From Meghimatium bilineatum (taxonomy: Eukaryota; Mollusca; Gastropoda; Stylommatophora; Philomycidae), in contig CM067318.1 in NCBI GenBank assembly GCA_034231615.1, positions 31,327,723 through 31,391,722 of the forward strand: DNA of 64,000 bases. Direction: 5' to 3'. The position numbers and the translations under genes were made by a program. The notes beneath the pieces are model-generated. The model saw only the letters and a list, made by a program, of their open reading frames with translations, had not been told where the DNA came from and searched no databases. Position 1 is the stretch's first letter. Every line of letters begins with the position of its first letter. Below are positions 56,201 through 64,000 of this stretch, piece after piece.

Positions 56201-59200
56201 ATTTTAACTATAAGTGATTATACTGTATATTTGTTTTTGGTAATGGTCTAATTGGAGAGTTCCTGTTCTGTGGCTGGGAGGTAGTGAATGCATCTAAGAT
56301 GGCCAAAGTACCTTGTTTGATTACAAATGCAGGCAGTTGGGCATTCAAACTGCTCATATAGCAATATAATAATGGCAACCTACTAAACAAACAGTTCATT
56401 GAAAATCAAGACATTAAAAAAAAATGCTGGGTTGCTTTTGAAGAGGATGTATTACTACAAACTTATAACTGAGAGAAAAGATAGACCATTCTATGGTTAG
56501 GACTTTCACATTGATCTCCATTATAGTAGGCCTGTGTGCAGTATCACTTCATTATTGTTACTTCAACTATTGTCATGATTTTCATAGGTTTTATATTTAT
56601 ACAATGTTTCACTAGCCAATGAAACGTACAACAATAGTCGGATTGGTCATACTCAGTGATGTAAAATGGTTTGGCACTGTTATAACAAAGGTCACAATTT
56701 TTATATTGACCAAAAGGGAGATAACCAGTAAATAGGTTGAAAACAATTAGAATAAAAAAAGTGATGGTAACATTAGTAAAACCTTGAAAAATTGGAAATG
56801 AAGAATCCTAAATAAATTAGCAAAGCTTAGGATTTTCAAATCAATTATATTATCCATCCTTATCTATGCTGCAGCTGAAAATCAACCAGCCTAATAGAGA
56901 ACAGACTAGACATTAAGAGGCAAACAAGTAGGTTTGGGAGTGGAATTGGCTTATCCCATATAGGATCAAAGTGACATAGAAGCCATGATAAAGTCAAATG
57001 TGTCAACCTGAAAGGTGCAGATGTCACAGCAAGCTGTAAACCATGACACCTACAATATAATCAGCAGGAAGTTGAGAATGAATGCATACAATGATCATCT
57101 CCTCTATACTGAAGGGGAAGAAATTGTAGTCTACTGAGTCAACTGTATTGTCAAACCTGAGGGGGATTCTATAGATTAATTAGATTCTATAGATTAATTG
57201 TAGTCTACTGAGTCAACTGTATTGTCAAACCTGAGGGGGATTCTATAGATGAACATAAGTGAATTACAGTTCATGGCAGATGTTGGTGATATAATAATAA
57301 TAATACAATATAATGTCCATGCGGAACAGACATACAGATCCCTGAACACATACTCAACATAATATAGATAATGTAATGTAATGTTATATAATATGATATA
57401 ATATGATGTGATGTGATGTGATGTGACGTGACGTGGCGTACCGTACTGTACCATACTATACTATAATATGTGTAGTGTAGTGTATAGTGTAGTGTAGTGT
57501 AATGTAATGTAATATAATAATAGACAGGAGAATGATCTGTATGCAAAAAAGGAATGTAGTTCTGAGCAGTCAATACACAGAGAAACTAAGTAATATAACT
57601 TGTGAATATGGAATACAGCTTAAATCGGATGTGTTGGGCCATTGGTGCAATTAAAATGGCGACATGACTCATTTCCATTCCCTGAACTAAATCCTGCTGG
57701 AAATATTTTGGGACTATTGTCCTATTACAAGAGAGATCCAGCAGGAGTGTTTGAGAAACACTAACGAAGATTATGTAATGGGAGTAGTGTTGACATGTTC
57801 TCATTTCTATATGCCCAGTGGTGGCTTAAGTAGGGTTCACATGGTCTCGTTTCCATATGCCCAGCGGTAGTTTAAGTAGGGTTCACGTGGTCTCGTTTCC
57901 ATATGCCCAGCGGTAGTTTAAGTAGGGTTCACGTGGTCGCGTTTCCATATGCCTAGTGGTGGCTTAAGTAGGGTTCACGTGGTCTCGTTTCCATATGCCT
58001 AGTGGTGGCTTAAGTAGGGTTCACGTGGTCTTGTTTCCATATGCCCAGCTGTGGTTTAAGTAGGGTTCACATGGTCTCCTTTCCATATGCCAAGCTGTGG
58101 TTTAAGTAGGGTTCACATGGTCTCCTTTCCATATGCCAAGCTGTGGTTTAAGTAGGGTTCACATGGTCTCGTTTCCACATGCCCAGCAGTAGTTTAGTCA
58201 TGCCAGTTCAACAATATATATTGTAATTACCTTTCCCTCAGTTTATGTAAATTGTGTAACAAAACCTAAGGACACAATTGATTTTGAAATACTAGCTATC
58301 TATGAGAATTGTAAGGGTGGGTATATTGATAAAACTAATTGTGTACTATCTTCTTTCTGTCCTCATGTACCTTTCGGTGTTGAGGGGATAGTGAGTGTAC
58401 GGTCTTTTGCCCTTCTATTTGCCTCCTCTGCTGTTATATTTCCGAGTGTCTCTAATACACTATCTATCCACCTTTTACGAGGGCGTCCAATAGGTCTCCT
58501 GTTTTCGTATCGTTTGTTAAGTGTTTTTTGGATAATATTGTGTACTATGAAAGACACAATTGAAATGTTTAGAATTTTGCAGACAAATAGCAGAGTAATT
58601 TAAAAAAAACGGGAAATAGAAAATACCATCCAGTTTATATCTTCTTCTGCGTTCAGCATCTGTGGTCATGTTATATTGTCAGGACGAAGTCCACCGTCTT
58701 CTCCAGGTCAGAGCGGCTGCCCCATAGCTTTTGCCTCAAGTCTGTATCCTCTGCCAGGTCTGCTTTCTCTGCTCTTTGTATGTTGGACACTCTGGAAGTA
58801 TGTGTTTCGGAGTATCCAGTTTATATTAAAAAAACAACATTGCAGATATAAACATTTCATCTATCTATAAACCTGTTAGGGTCATAGAGGTACTACATTG
58901 GATGTGTCAACACACATGAGTCCCCTAGCGATTTCTATCTTCTGCAATGTAGATGAATTTGGACAAATCTTGACCTGTCCAGTCCATATTGCCTGCCCAT
59001 GATTTTCTTTGTTCCCCTCTGCATCTTCCACTCTCAACTACTATGCAATATTGTTTTTAACAGGGAATCATGTTGGCTAACATGCCTAAACTATTCAAGT
59101 TTTTGTCATTTTACTATTGAAATAGACATTACTAATGAATAAAAAGAAGAGGAGAAAAGTTGGTTGTTTATGTGTTCTTTACAAGATGAAGATGTCTGAT

Positions 59201-61612
59201 GTTTATTTGTATTAAAAAAATTGAAGATTGGAATTATCCACATTCGTTTGTTTCTTTTTCCCCACAGATAAATACAGGTACCAATATCATAGAATCAGCT
59301 CGTTTGCTCACATTACGTCAGTTTGTGGTAATTTACAAAGAAATAATCGATTGTGTTTCTACACTGTCGTCTTCACAAGGAGAAGATATGTGTCTTGCCA
59401 ACTCACCCCAGAGGTCATCATCTTCAAGATGTGAAGAGCTGACAGCATCAGCTTTTTTTCCAATGTGAGATATTTGAATGTAATGTTATTTAACATCTAT
59501 CACAATAAAATTAATGAATTAAGAAATGGCTATATATAACCTAAGACATTATCTGTCTCAAATAAAATACCAGACACAATTTTGACCACCTTCAAATGTA
59601 GGACGATGAAAATTAATTGTTTATATTTGTATGAATATTGTTTATATTTGTATGAATATTGTTTATATTTGTATGAATATTGTTTATATTTGTATGAATA
59701 TTGTTTATATTTTTTATACACGCATGGCTTCTTCTATGTGATCTGAAACTTCTACAGAACAGGACATAGGAGAATGGATTGTGTTATGTCATGATTTACA
59801 GTTTAGCCACAATATCTTTCTGTAGTAGTCTTCCTCTTCTTCTTTGTTCAGGAATATTTTAGTCTTGCTAGATCTTCAGGCCAGTCTCTAGGATAAAGCT
59901 CCCAGTCTTCTCCAGGTTAGAGCATCTGCCCCAAAGTTTTGGTCTCAGTTCAGTCCATTGTGGCCATGTCTTGTCTCTCAGTTCTTTGTATTCTGGACAG
60001 TCTTGGAGTATGTGTTCAGGGATCTGTATGTTCCACATGGACATTCATTTGTGTCGGGGCACCCTGGTCTGGTGCAGGTGACTCTAGCCTACAATTGCCA
60101 GGACTAAGTCGAAAGATGATGGTCTGTTGTTGCCTATGAAGTTGGTGTATGGGGTCTGGTTTCGATATCCATGTCTTTTTTCCACTGTCTGTAGTAGTAA
60201 CAGAGAAGCAGATAAAAATATAAAAATGCAAGCAATACAAGGAAGTTTAATATGTCCTTAAAAAAGTTGAAAATATATAGTAAATGGAAATATAATTTTT
60301 CATGTTATTTACTATATGAACTGGAGTTGAGATCAGAATATGTATCCATTGAACATTTTATATAAAACTTTTTTTGTGTGGTTGTAATATTTTTGTTAGA
60401 GGCTTATGTTGCATATGAACTTCTTCGTTCATTCTAAAGTTCCTGCAGATTAACTGGATGTAGTCAGGAGATCGCAATGCATTGTGTCATGGTTTACAGC
60501 TTAGGTGTGATATAGTAAAGCAAAATGAACTAAACTGAATGTTACTAAAAACACCTACCTTGCCTATGAATAAAAATATATAAAAAATATATATAAAAAG
60601 CATACAATAAAACTACACAGGACAAATCTCAATGTATTGGTCCAAATGGAACCTTTTTCAAGAGACAAATAACTAATAAACTCATCAATACTTTATTGTA
60701 TGTTTTTTATATATTTTTATTCATAAGCAAGGTAAGTGTTTTTAGTAACCCAGTTTAATTAATTTTGCTTTACTATTTGTTCGTTTGGTTACTGCGGCAC
60801 CTTCCACTTTGTCGGACACCCTGTGACCATTTGGTTATTTATATTAGGTGTGATATCTATGCCTTTTGACCTGACACATCTGACTTCAGCATCGCTTATG
60901 GGTTGCTTTGATTCTATATTGGATGGGATAACTAACACCACCCGAAAACCTAAATAGTCACCTCTTCTGACATGCATGGATGGAAAGCAGTGTTGCTATT
61001 CTTTGCTCCCCTTTCGGTCCCTGACTACCTACATGCGTTATATGAACAGAAGTTGAGGTTAGAATGTATGTATGTAACATTTCATATAAAGCTTTCATGG
61101 GGGTTGTAACATTTTTGTTAGAGGCTTGTATCCTTATTCTATTTGAACAGGAGTTGTGGTTAGAATGTATGTAACATTTGATATAAAGCTTTCATGGGGG
61201 TTGTAACATTTTTGTTAGAGGCTTGTATCCTTATTCTATTTGAACAGGAGTTGAGGTTAGAATGTACGTTACATTTGATATAAAACTTTCATGGGGGTTG
61301 TAACATTTTTGTTAGAGGCTTGTATTCTATACGACCTGAAATTGAAGATAGAGTATATTCCATGTAATGCAATATAAAGTTTTTCTTGTGTGGTTGTAAT
61401 GTTTTTGTTAGAGGCTTTTGTTTGATATGAACTGAAGTTGATGAGTGTAGAGTTAAATATTAGAACACATTCTGTTCATACAGGTCAGGTAAAGCTGATC
61501 TAGATGACGAGGATGCAGATAATGAATGCTGTGTATGTATGGACAGGAAGGCTTGTCTCATGCTGTCCTGCTGCCATGAGTTTTGTGAAGTTTGCATTGA
61601 TAACTGGACGAG
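53076..61612 (+). CDS. RNF141-like RING finger protein, first four coding exons (partial)
   Basis: Spliced coding sequence 53076-53224, 55855-55963, 59268-59464, 61484-61612 encodes about 194 residues. It resembles RNF141 (ZNF230), a RING-type E3 ubiquitin ligase candidate of about 230 residues in vertebrates. Seen: an N-terminal MGQSSSS that fits the N-myristoylation pattern MG-x3-S; the FVIKKGSDSTIVWKATIRIR block; ESARLLTLRQFVVIYKEI; an acidic linker; then ECCVCMD...LSCCHEFCEVCI, giving RING ligands C1, C2, C3, H4, C5 and C6. The CPxC pair and C-terminus must be in an exon beyond 64000. All junctions are GT-AG, and the phases (2, 0, 2) keep one frame. It is the only intact host gene in the window. 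Membrane attachment and ubiquitin-ligase activity are inferred from the family. Confidence 0.9.
53560..53730 (+). mobile_element. LINE-F 3' tail fragment
   Basis: Encodes GMTRGEGRECVLSGKIWRSH followed by a decayed MAAKTESGSLMGAS, then TTTCTAATCAAGAATTTAC. It corresponds to 39540-39720 without the Cys cluster. Confidence 0.62.
53745..53858 (+). mobile_element. SINE-A 3' fragment
   Basis: GTCAGGTCAAAAGTTGCAGA, ATTGCAACTAGTCTGTAAAC and CAGAAGTTTGAGAATGAACA match the SINE-A 3' half. Confidence 0.65.
54400..55175. mobile_element. Dispersed repeat X, copy 2
   Basis: The same blocks as 27150-28330: AAACAATATCTCTGAATAGT, CCAAAACACTGC, GCCTGTGAATGAACCTTGG, TTAGTAGACCCAAATTC, CAGAAACTGC and GATAAACCATCATGGCATAG. 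It lacks the MITE found in copy 1. Confidence 0.68.
55500..55625 (-). mobile_element. SINE-A 3' fragment
   Basis: CTCAAACTCTGGTTGATTTG, TAGTTCATAGTTTGCAGC and CCTGACACATTCTACTTAAG are antisense SINE-A blocks. Confidence 0.62.
55855..55963 (+). CDS. RNF141-like coding exon 2
   Basis: After TTTTTATTCAG at 55854 the exon gives FRSLTDRAGKQLRFVIKKGS and DSTIVWKATIRIRCLK, with donor GTAATT at 55964. The GSDST-x-WK segment is the conserved pre-RING block of RNF141 proteins. Its first base completes the Val codon of exon 1, and it ends on a codon boundary. Confidence 0.9.
56930..57090 (+). mobile_element. SINE-A fragment
   Basis: GGAGTGGAATTGGCTTATCC, CATATAGGATCAAAGTGACA, GTCAACCTGAAAGGTGCAGA and GTTGAGAATGAATGCATAC follow SINE-A order. 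Confidence 0.65.
57123..57255. repeat. 74-bp tandem duplication
   Basis: TTGTAGTCTACTGAGTCAAC, then GTCAAACCTGAGGGGGATTC, occur at 57124 and again 74 bp later, with a smaller AGATTCTATAGATTA repeat inside. Confidence 0.85.
57361..57525. repeat. TRATGT-rich low-complexity tract
   Basis: Runs of TGTAATGTAATG, GATGTGATGTGATGTG and GTAGTGTAGTGTA. Confidence 0.85.
57605..57768 (+). mobile_element. SINE-B copy
   Basis: AAATCGGATGTGTTGGGCCA, GTGCAATTAAAATGGCGACA, TCATTTCCATTCCCTGAAC, TGTCCTATTACAAGAGAGAT and GAGTGTTTGAGAAACACTAA follow the SINE-B order. Confidence 0.78.
57786..58195. repeat. 46-bp minisatellite, about nine units
   Basis: Units carry GTGGTCTCGTTTCCATATGC, CCAGCGGTAG and TTTAAGTAGGGTTCAC. 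Variants (GGTGGCTTAAG, AAGCTGTGGTTT) come in adjacent pairs, showing unit duplication. It lies in RNF141-like intron 2. Confidence 0.92.
58360..58560 (-). pseudogene. LINE C-terminal fragment
   Basis: The antisense frame reads NRRPIGRPRKRWIDSVLETL then GNITAEEANRRAKDR and STPKGT. This is the GRPRKRW plus EEA-x-R-A-x-DR ending of endonuclease-type LINEs. Confidence 0.7.
58635..58805 (-). pseudogene. LINE-A-like tail fragment
   Basis: The antisense strand encodes ILPECPTYKEQRKQTWQRIQ and SYGAAALTWRRRWTSS-like text, and ends GCTGAACGCAGAAGAAG. It is related to 10219-10573 and 59825-60195. Confidence 0.65.
58868..58960. repeat. Dispersed repeat pair with 47396-47485
   Basis: AACCTGTTAGGGTCATAGAG, CATTGGATGTGTCAACACAC and AGCGATTTCTATC match the first copy. 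Confidence 0.55.
59268..59464 (+). CDS. RNF141-like coding exon 3
   Basis: After CCCCACAG the exon encodes INTGTNIIESARLLTLRQFV, VIYKEIIDCVS and a serine-rich, acidic linker ending ASAFFP plus two bases. The donor is GTGAGA at 59465. The EASRIMNLYQF-like helix region of the family is recognisable as ESARLLTLRQF. Confidence 0.9.
59617..59712. repeat. 21-bp minisatellite
   Basis: Four to five units of ATTGTTTATATTTGTATGAA followed by T. Confidence 0.9.
59825..60195 (-). pseudogene. LINE-A-like tail fragment
   Basis: The antisense strand encodes RQQQTIIFRLSPGNCRLESP, a TNECPCGTYR finger-like part and NFGADALTWRRLGAL, followed by an AACAAAGAAGAAGAGGAAG end. It is the C-terminal tail of an RNase H LINE near LINE-A. 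Confidence 0.72.
60305..60416. repeat. 100-bp minisatellite, first unit
   Basis: TATATGAACTGGAGTTGAGA, AAACTTTTTTTGTGTGGTTG and ATTTTTGTTAGAGGCTTATG match the units at 61030-61450. The SINE-A copy at 60417-61025 separates them. Confidence 0.8.
60417..61025 (-). mobile_element. SINE-A copy, split by an inverted-repeat element
   Basis: 60417-60513 and 60844-61025 together make one antisense SINE-A: CTTCTTCGTTCATTCTAAAG (tail) to TTGCTCCCCTTTCGGTCCC (core). It inserted into the 100-bp minisatellite; imperfect flanks GTTGCATATGAAC and GCGTTATATGAAC may be its duplication. The interruption is the element at 60514-60843. Confidence 0.82.
60514..60843. mobile_element. Inverted-repeat element with 13-bp TSD, Penelope-like
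   Basis: TTAGGTGTGATAT occurs at 60501-60513 and 60844-60856. The element starts AGTAAAGCAAAAT. Its first 98 bases pair, with a gap and few mismatches, with the inverted arm at about 60693-60775, so it can fold into a long hairpin. The loop (60612-60692) holds an antisense relative of the hammerhead-like segment at 52752-52800. After the right arm comes a 70-base block also present at 35336-35410. Inverted terminal repeats and hammerhead motifs fit Penelope-like elements, but no coding part proves it. Confidence 0.7.
61030..61450. repeat. 100-bp minisatellite, remaining units
   Basis: About four units with GAACAGGAGTTGAGGTTAGA, AAGCTTTCATGGGGGTTGTA and CATTTTTGTTAGAGGCTTGT. The last is diverged and runs up to exon 4. 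Confidence 0.88.
61484..61612 (+). CDS. RNF141-like coding exon 4 (RING N-terminal half)
   Basis: After CATACAG the exon encodes SGKADLDDEDADNECCVCMD, RKACLMLSCCHEFCEVCIDN and WTR, with donor GTATGT at 61613. Ligands C-x2-C, C-x-H and C-x2-C are present. The final Cys pair (CPxC) is not in the window. Confidence 0.92.
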
Positions 61613-61691
61613 GTATGTTTGATATAGGCTTGTCAGGACTTGATACAATTCTTTCTGCTAGAAGAACTCTCAAGTTAATGTACACATAATA

Positions 61692-61852
61692 CATACATGA
61701 TTGTACTGAGATACACACGTGATTGTGCAGAGATACATTCACAGTTGTGCAAATACACATACATAATTGTGCAGACATACATACACACTTGTGCAGATAC
61801 ACATAACATAATTGTGCAGTTATAATTCACAATTGTACAGGCATACATACAT
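61692..61852. repeat. Degenerate tandem repeat of about 28 bp
   Basis: Five to six units of ATTGTGCAGAYACATACACA type. Confidence 0.75.
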
Positions 61853-61914
61853 AATACTCTTGTAAATAGTTGTAATAGTCGGAGTAAACTATATTATAGA
61901 CAGACGGATGTTCA

Positions 61915-62420
61915 GAGTTCAGTGGCAAAATCAAAAAGCCTCGATTTAATGATGGCAGACTCAGCTAAATCAAAAAAGAAATGCAGACAATACAATACTG
62001 AATATTTAAGGTATGGATTACACCATAACCAGCAAACAAAGCTACTAGAGACAGATGCTAGAGGAGAATCTATATTTTTGCCTTGTATGACAGTTTTTCT
62101 ACGAAAAGAAAGTTCCACTCACAATCATTTGTGCTTGTGCAATTGATGGGGCACCGGCAATGACATTAGCTATCGCGGATGTGTTGTGTACTTGAAAAAA
62201 GAAGTTCCAAATATCTTTGCCATTCACTTTGTCATTCATCATCAACACCTTGTTGCACAAAATCTCAGCTTTCACCTGAGCAATTCACTAAAACACTATC
62301 AAAAATACAATTAATAAGATTAAAACTAATGCTCCTAATGACTGGTTATTCTGACTGCTCTGTCTTGAAAAAGATGCAGATTTTGAACATCTGTTGCTAC
62401 ATACTGAAGTTCGTTGGCTT
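61915..62420 (+). pseudogene. ZBED5-like hAT relic, N-terminal part
   Basis: The first frame reads SKKKCRQYNTEYLRYGL, the pre-BED start of ZBED5/SCAND3-like proteins. Frameshifted pieces follow: CAIDGAPAMT (D-G-A-P-A-M catalytic-region motif), VPNIFAIHFVIHHQHLVAQN and FEHLLLHTEVRWL. Several frameshifts and a large deletion leave it dead. Repeat D at 62421-63085 interrupts it exactly after EVRWL. Confidence 0.8.
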
Positions 62421-63085
62421 TGGTTGGTTGGTTGGTTTCTGATCCAACAGTCCATGGGCTCATGCCCTTTGACCCAATGGGATTGTGTGATATGTGCATG
62501 TGTTTGTGAGGTGTTGTTTTGTTACATATAAAGTGTTCCATTTATCTGGCCATAGAGGGAGAAAAATTTTCCTGACATCATCCTGTGCTGGCATTATATT
62601 GCTGGGAAGTCAGTGAATTTTCGGCCTACACCGGGCCAGAGCCAGACAAAAAACTATAACACCACCAGGAAGGTAAGTTTCTACCTATGCACTGCTCCAA
62701 GCCACTGAAGCCAAGATAAAATTCACTGTGCTCATTCCCCGCCACCAATTGACTACTGGTTGTGCCAAACCTCTCTGTTGCTCCAGGCATGCAACCAAAT
62801 GTTCAAATCAAAAGGATTGTCACATTCTGAGTCACTGTGCATCTATGATGGGTCTCAGCCATAGGAAAAACAGTGCTGTCAGTTTTCTCCTCCCTGGTGC
62901 TGTGCAGTACATCTCTGGCTCCCTCCCAACCACAGAGGGTGCATACATATATAAAAATAACAAAGCGTAAAACACATTGCAACAACAAAATAAAAGCATG
63001 GGATGCATGTCATCTACTAAGGTTTTCTGTTGCATGGATGGTTTGTCTAGTGAGCCATTAGTGAGACCCACAGATGCAAACCATG
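62421..63085 (-). mobile_element. Dispersed repeat D, second copy, with longer LINE-B tail
   Basis: The minus strand runs from CATGGTTTGCATCTGTGGG through the shared blocks to ACTTCCCAGCAATATAATGC. It then continues with GATGATGTCAGGAAAATTTT, GGCCAGATAAATGGAACAC, AAACAACACCTCACAAACAC and CCATTGGGTCAAAGGGCATG, ending AACCAACCAACC. This tail is LINE-B 3' sequence, longer than in copy 5938-6567. Confidence 0.8.
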
Positions 63086-63534
63086 CGGATTCATTGGCTT
63101 TCAAAGAGCAACCGGTTCATTTTTATGACTTTTTGATACTGTTATACAGTTTTTTTAAGACAAGCTTCCTTCCCTCAATACTGACCTTAAACTGATTAGG
63201 TCTGAGGTTGCCTTTTTATCAAATTTATTTATAAAATTAAATGATTTTAATCTGCAATTACAAGGCGATGAGGTTAATCTTATTAAGGCAAAATCCGTCA
63301 TCTGTACATTTGTTTCAAAGTTAACTCTTTTCAAACGCAATATAGGTCATCGTGAATTATTCCAGTTTCTGCACCTGTCACAGTTATAACAAAAACAAAG
63401 AAATGGGATACCGAATGATAATCTGCAGATTCACTGTGATCATTTTGGTATGCTGCTTACTGATATGTCAGAGTGACGTAATGATCTACTTTAAATAGAA
63501 ATCCCAGACTGGGTGATAAAATCATTTACAGAAA
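63086..63534 (+). pseudogene. ZBED5-like hAT relic, middle part
   Basis: Reads TDLKLIRSEVAFLSNLFIKL, NDFNLQLQGDEVNLIKAKS, FVSKLTLFKRNIGHRELFQF and IPDWVIKSFTE. This is the helical region after the EVRW motif in ZBED5-like proteins. It continues the relic at 61915-62420 and is followed by a SINE-B insertion. Confidence 0.82.
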
Positions 63535-63690
63535 CTTCTTCAGCGTTCATTCTCAAACTCTTGATTTAATTCTCTCATAGCAGGACCATGGTCCTACTAG
63601 ATTTCCAGCAGGATGTCGTGCAGAGAATGGAAATGCAATGTGTCACCGTTTTATTTGCGCCAATGGCCTGACATATCCGTCTTCGCCGGA
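63535..63690 (-). mobile_element. SINE-B copy inside the hAT relic
   Basis: Antisense SINE-B: CTTCAGCGTTCATTCTCAAA, GCAGGACCATGGTCCTACTA, GAGAATGGAAATGCAATGTG and TGGCCTGACATATCCGTCTT. Confidence 0.8.
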
Positions 63691-64000
63691 ATTTACAGAA
63701 AATGAGGAAGTTGATTATCAAGCATTGGTTTAAGAATTGTTCACATTAAGAAATGATATTGAGCTTAAGCCCAAGTTTAAGAAATTGTACCTAGATTTTT
63801 GGTTACAGAAGGAAAATTTCCGATTGCTATCCAAAACTTTGGAGAATTGTAAAATATTTGATTATTGCATTTCCCACGTCATATTTGGTGGAATGATATA
63901 TTTGGGTTTAATGAGATGGTCAGACTACTTTCACAAAGAAATCAAGTGCTTGTTGTTCAATGTGGTGATTTAAGATTCCTGTTAAGTGATTTGCAACCAG
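63691..64000 (+). pseudogene. ZBED5-like hAT relic, C-terminal part
   Basis: Frames read ENEEVDYQALV, LRNDIELKPKFKKLYLDFWL and, after frameshifts, FPIAIQNFGEL and VVQCGDLRFLLSDLQP. The last is the hAT dimerisation end (R-x-DLR-LL-x-x-x-P). It reaches the window edge. Confidence 0.78.

Larger units (their letters stand above)
55964..59267 (+). other. RNF141-like intron 2
   Basis: GTAATT ... CTTTTTCCCCACAG. It holds SINE fragments, several minisatellites and LINE tails, listed separately. Confidence 0.75.
59465..61483 (+). other. RNF141-like intron 3
   Basis: GTGAGA ... TCTGTTCATACAG. It holds a 21-bp minisatellite, a LINE tail and a minisatellite with nested insertions. Confidence 0.75.
61613..64000 (+). 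other. RNF141-like intron 4 (to window end)
   Basis: GTATGT donor. No CPxC-coding exon is visible before 64000. The intron holds a degenerate repeat and a hAT relic with insertions. Confidence 0.65.

Noticed and set aside
57194..57573. His/Thr/Tyr-rich small proteins
   Set aside because: Translations of the TGTAATG/GATGTG low-complexity tract.
59530..59721. Tyr/Lys-rich small protein
   Set aside because: Translation of the 21-bp minisatellite.
61921..62146. Separate small gene in RNF141-like intron 4
   Set aside because: Its text is the N-terminus of a ZBED5-like hAT relic whose remainder follows in shifted frames.

Overview
The window is a transposon- and satellite-rich, AT-rich stretch of an animal nuclear genome. 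One spliced host gene is recognisable; almost everything else is repeats. Evidence for a metazoan: GT-AG introns, a RING-finger gene matching animal RNF141, many non-LTR retrotransposon (LINE) fragments with YADD-type reverse transcriptase and RNase H domains, SINE-like repeats, hAT transposase relics of the ZBED5 and ZMYM1 types, and large minisatellites. The mix of LINE types suggests a lophotrochozoan, perhaps a mollusc. That is a guess from recalled family resemblance, not shown by the sequence. There is no operon structure, prokaryotic gene or CRISPR array.

Layout. 1-5.5 kb: a 29-bp minisatellite split by a LINE with an 11-bp target-site duplication (TSD), then an antisense ZMYM1-like hAT relic split by another LINE. 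5.9-10.9 kb: dispersed repeats, an RNase H LINE fragment, a CCAA-rich satellite, a tRNA-like sequence and a small DNA transposon carrying a LINE insertion. 11.6-22.7 kb: decayed LINE and SINE copies and small minisatellites. 24.5-26.0 kb: a very uniform 37-bp satellite with a decayed flank. 26.2-33.7 kb: more LINE fragments, a repeat hosting a MITE, and a 62-bp satellite. 35.6-39.7 kb: three RT/RNase H LINE segments head to tail, including the best preserved one. 40.6-45.4 kb: a 27-bp satellite of about 130 units split by a 1.34-kb insert. 46-52.9 kb: Penelope-like remnants with hammerhead-like motifs, and LINE/SINE nests.

53.0-64.0 kb holds the first four coding exons of an RNF141-like RING E3 ligase gene on the plus strand (53076-53224, 55855-55963, 59268-59464, 61484-61612). 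Splice phases agree and the reading frame is continuous. The last part of the RING lies beyond the window. Its introns hold SINEs, LINE tails, minisatellites, a 13-bp-TSD inverted-repeat element and, in the last intron, a ZBED5-like hAT relic.

Repeat names are local to this report. LINE-A: RNase H LINE ending in a GAA-rich tail. LINE-B: RNase H LINE ending in (ACCA)n. LINE-C: RT plus C-terminal zinc finger. LINE-D, G, H: other RT fragments. LINE-E, F: RT/RNase H families with cysteine-rich tails. SINE-A, B, C and repeats D, X: dispersed non-coding repeats. The main biological pattern is apparent parasitism: SINE-A shares the LINE-A terminus, and repeat D shares the LINE-B terminus. No search could be run, so family names rest on motif recognition by eye.
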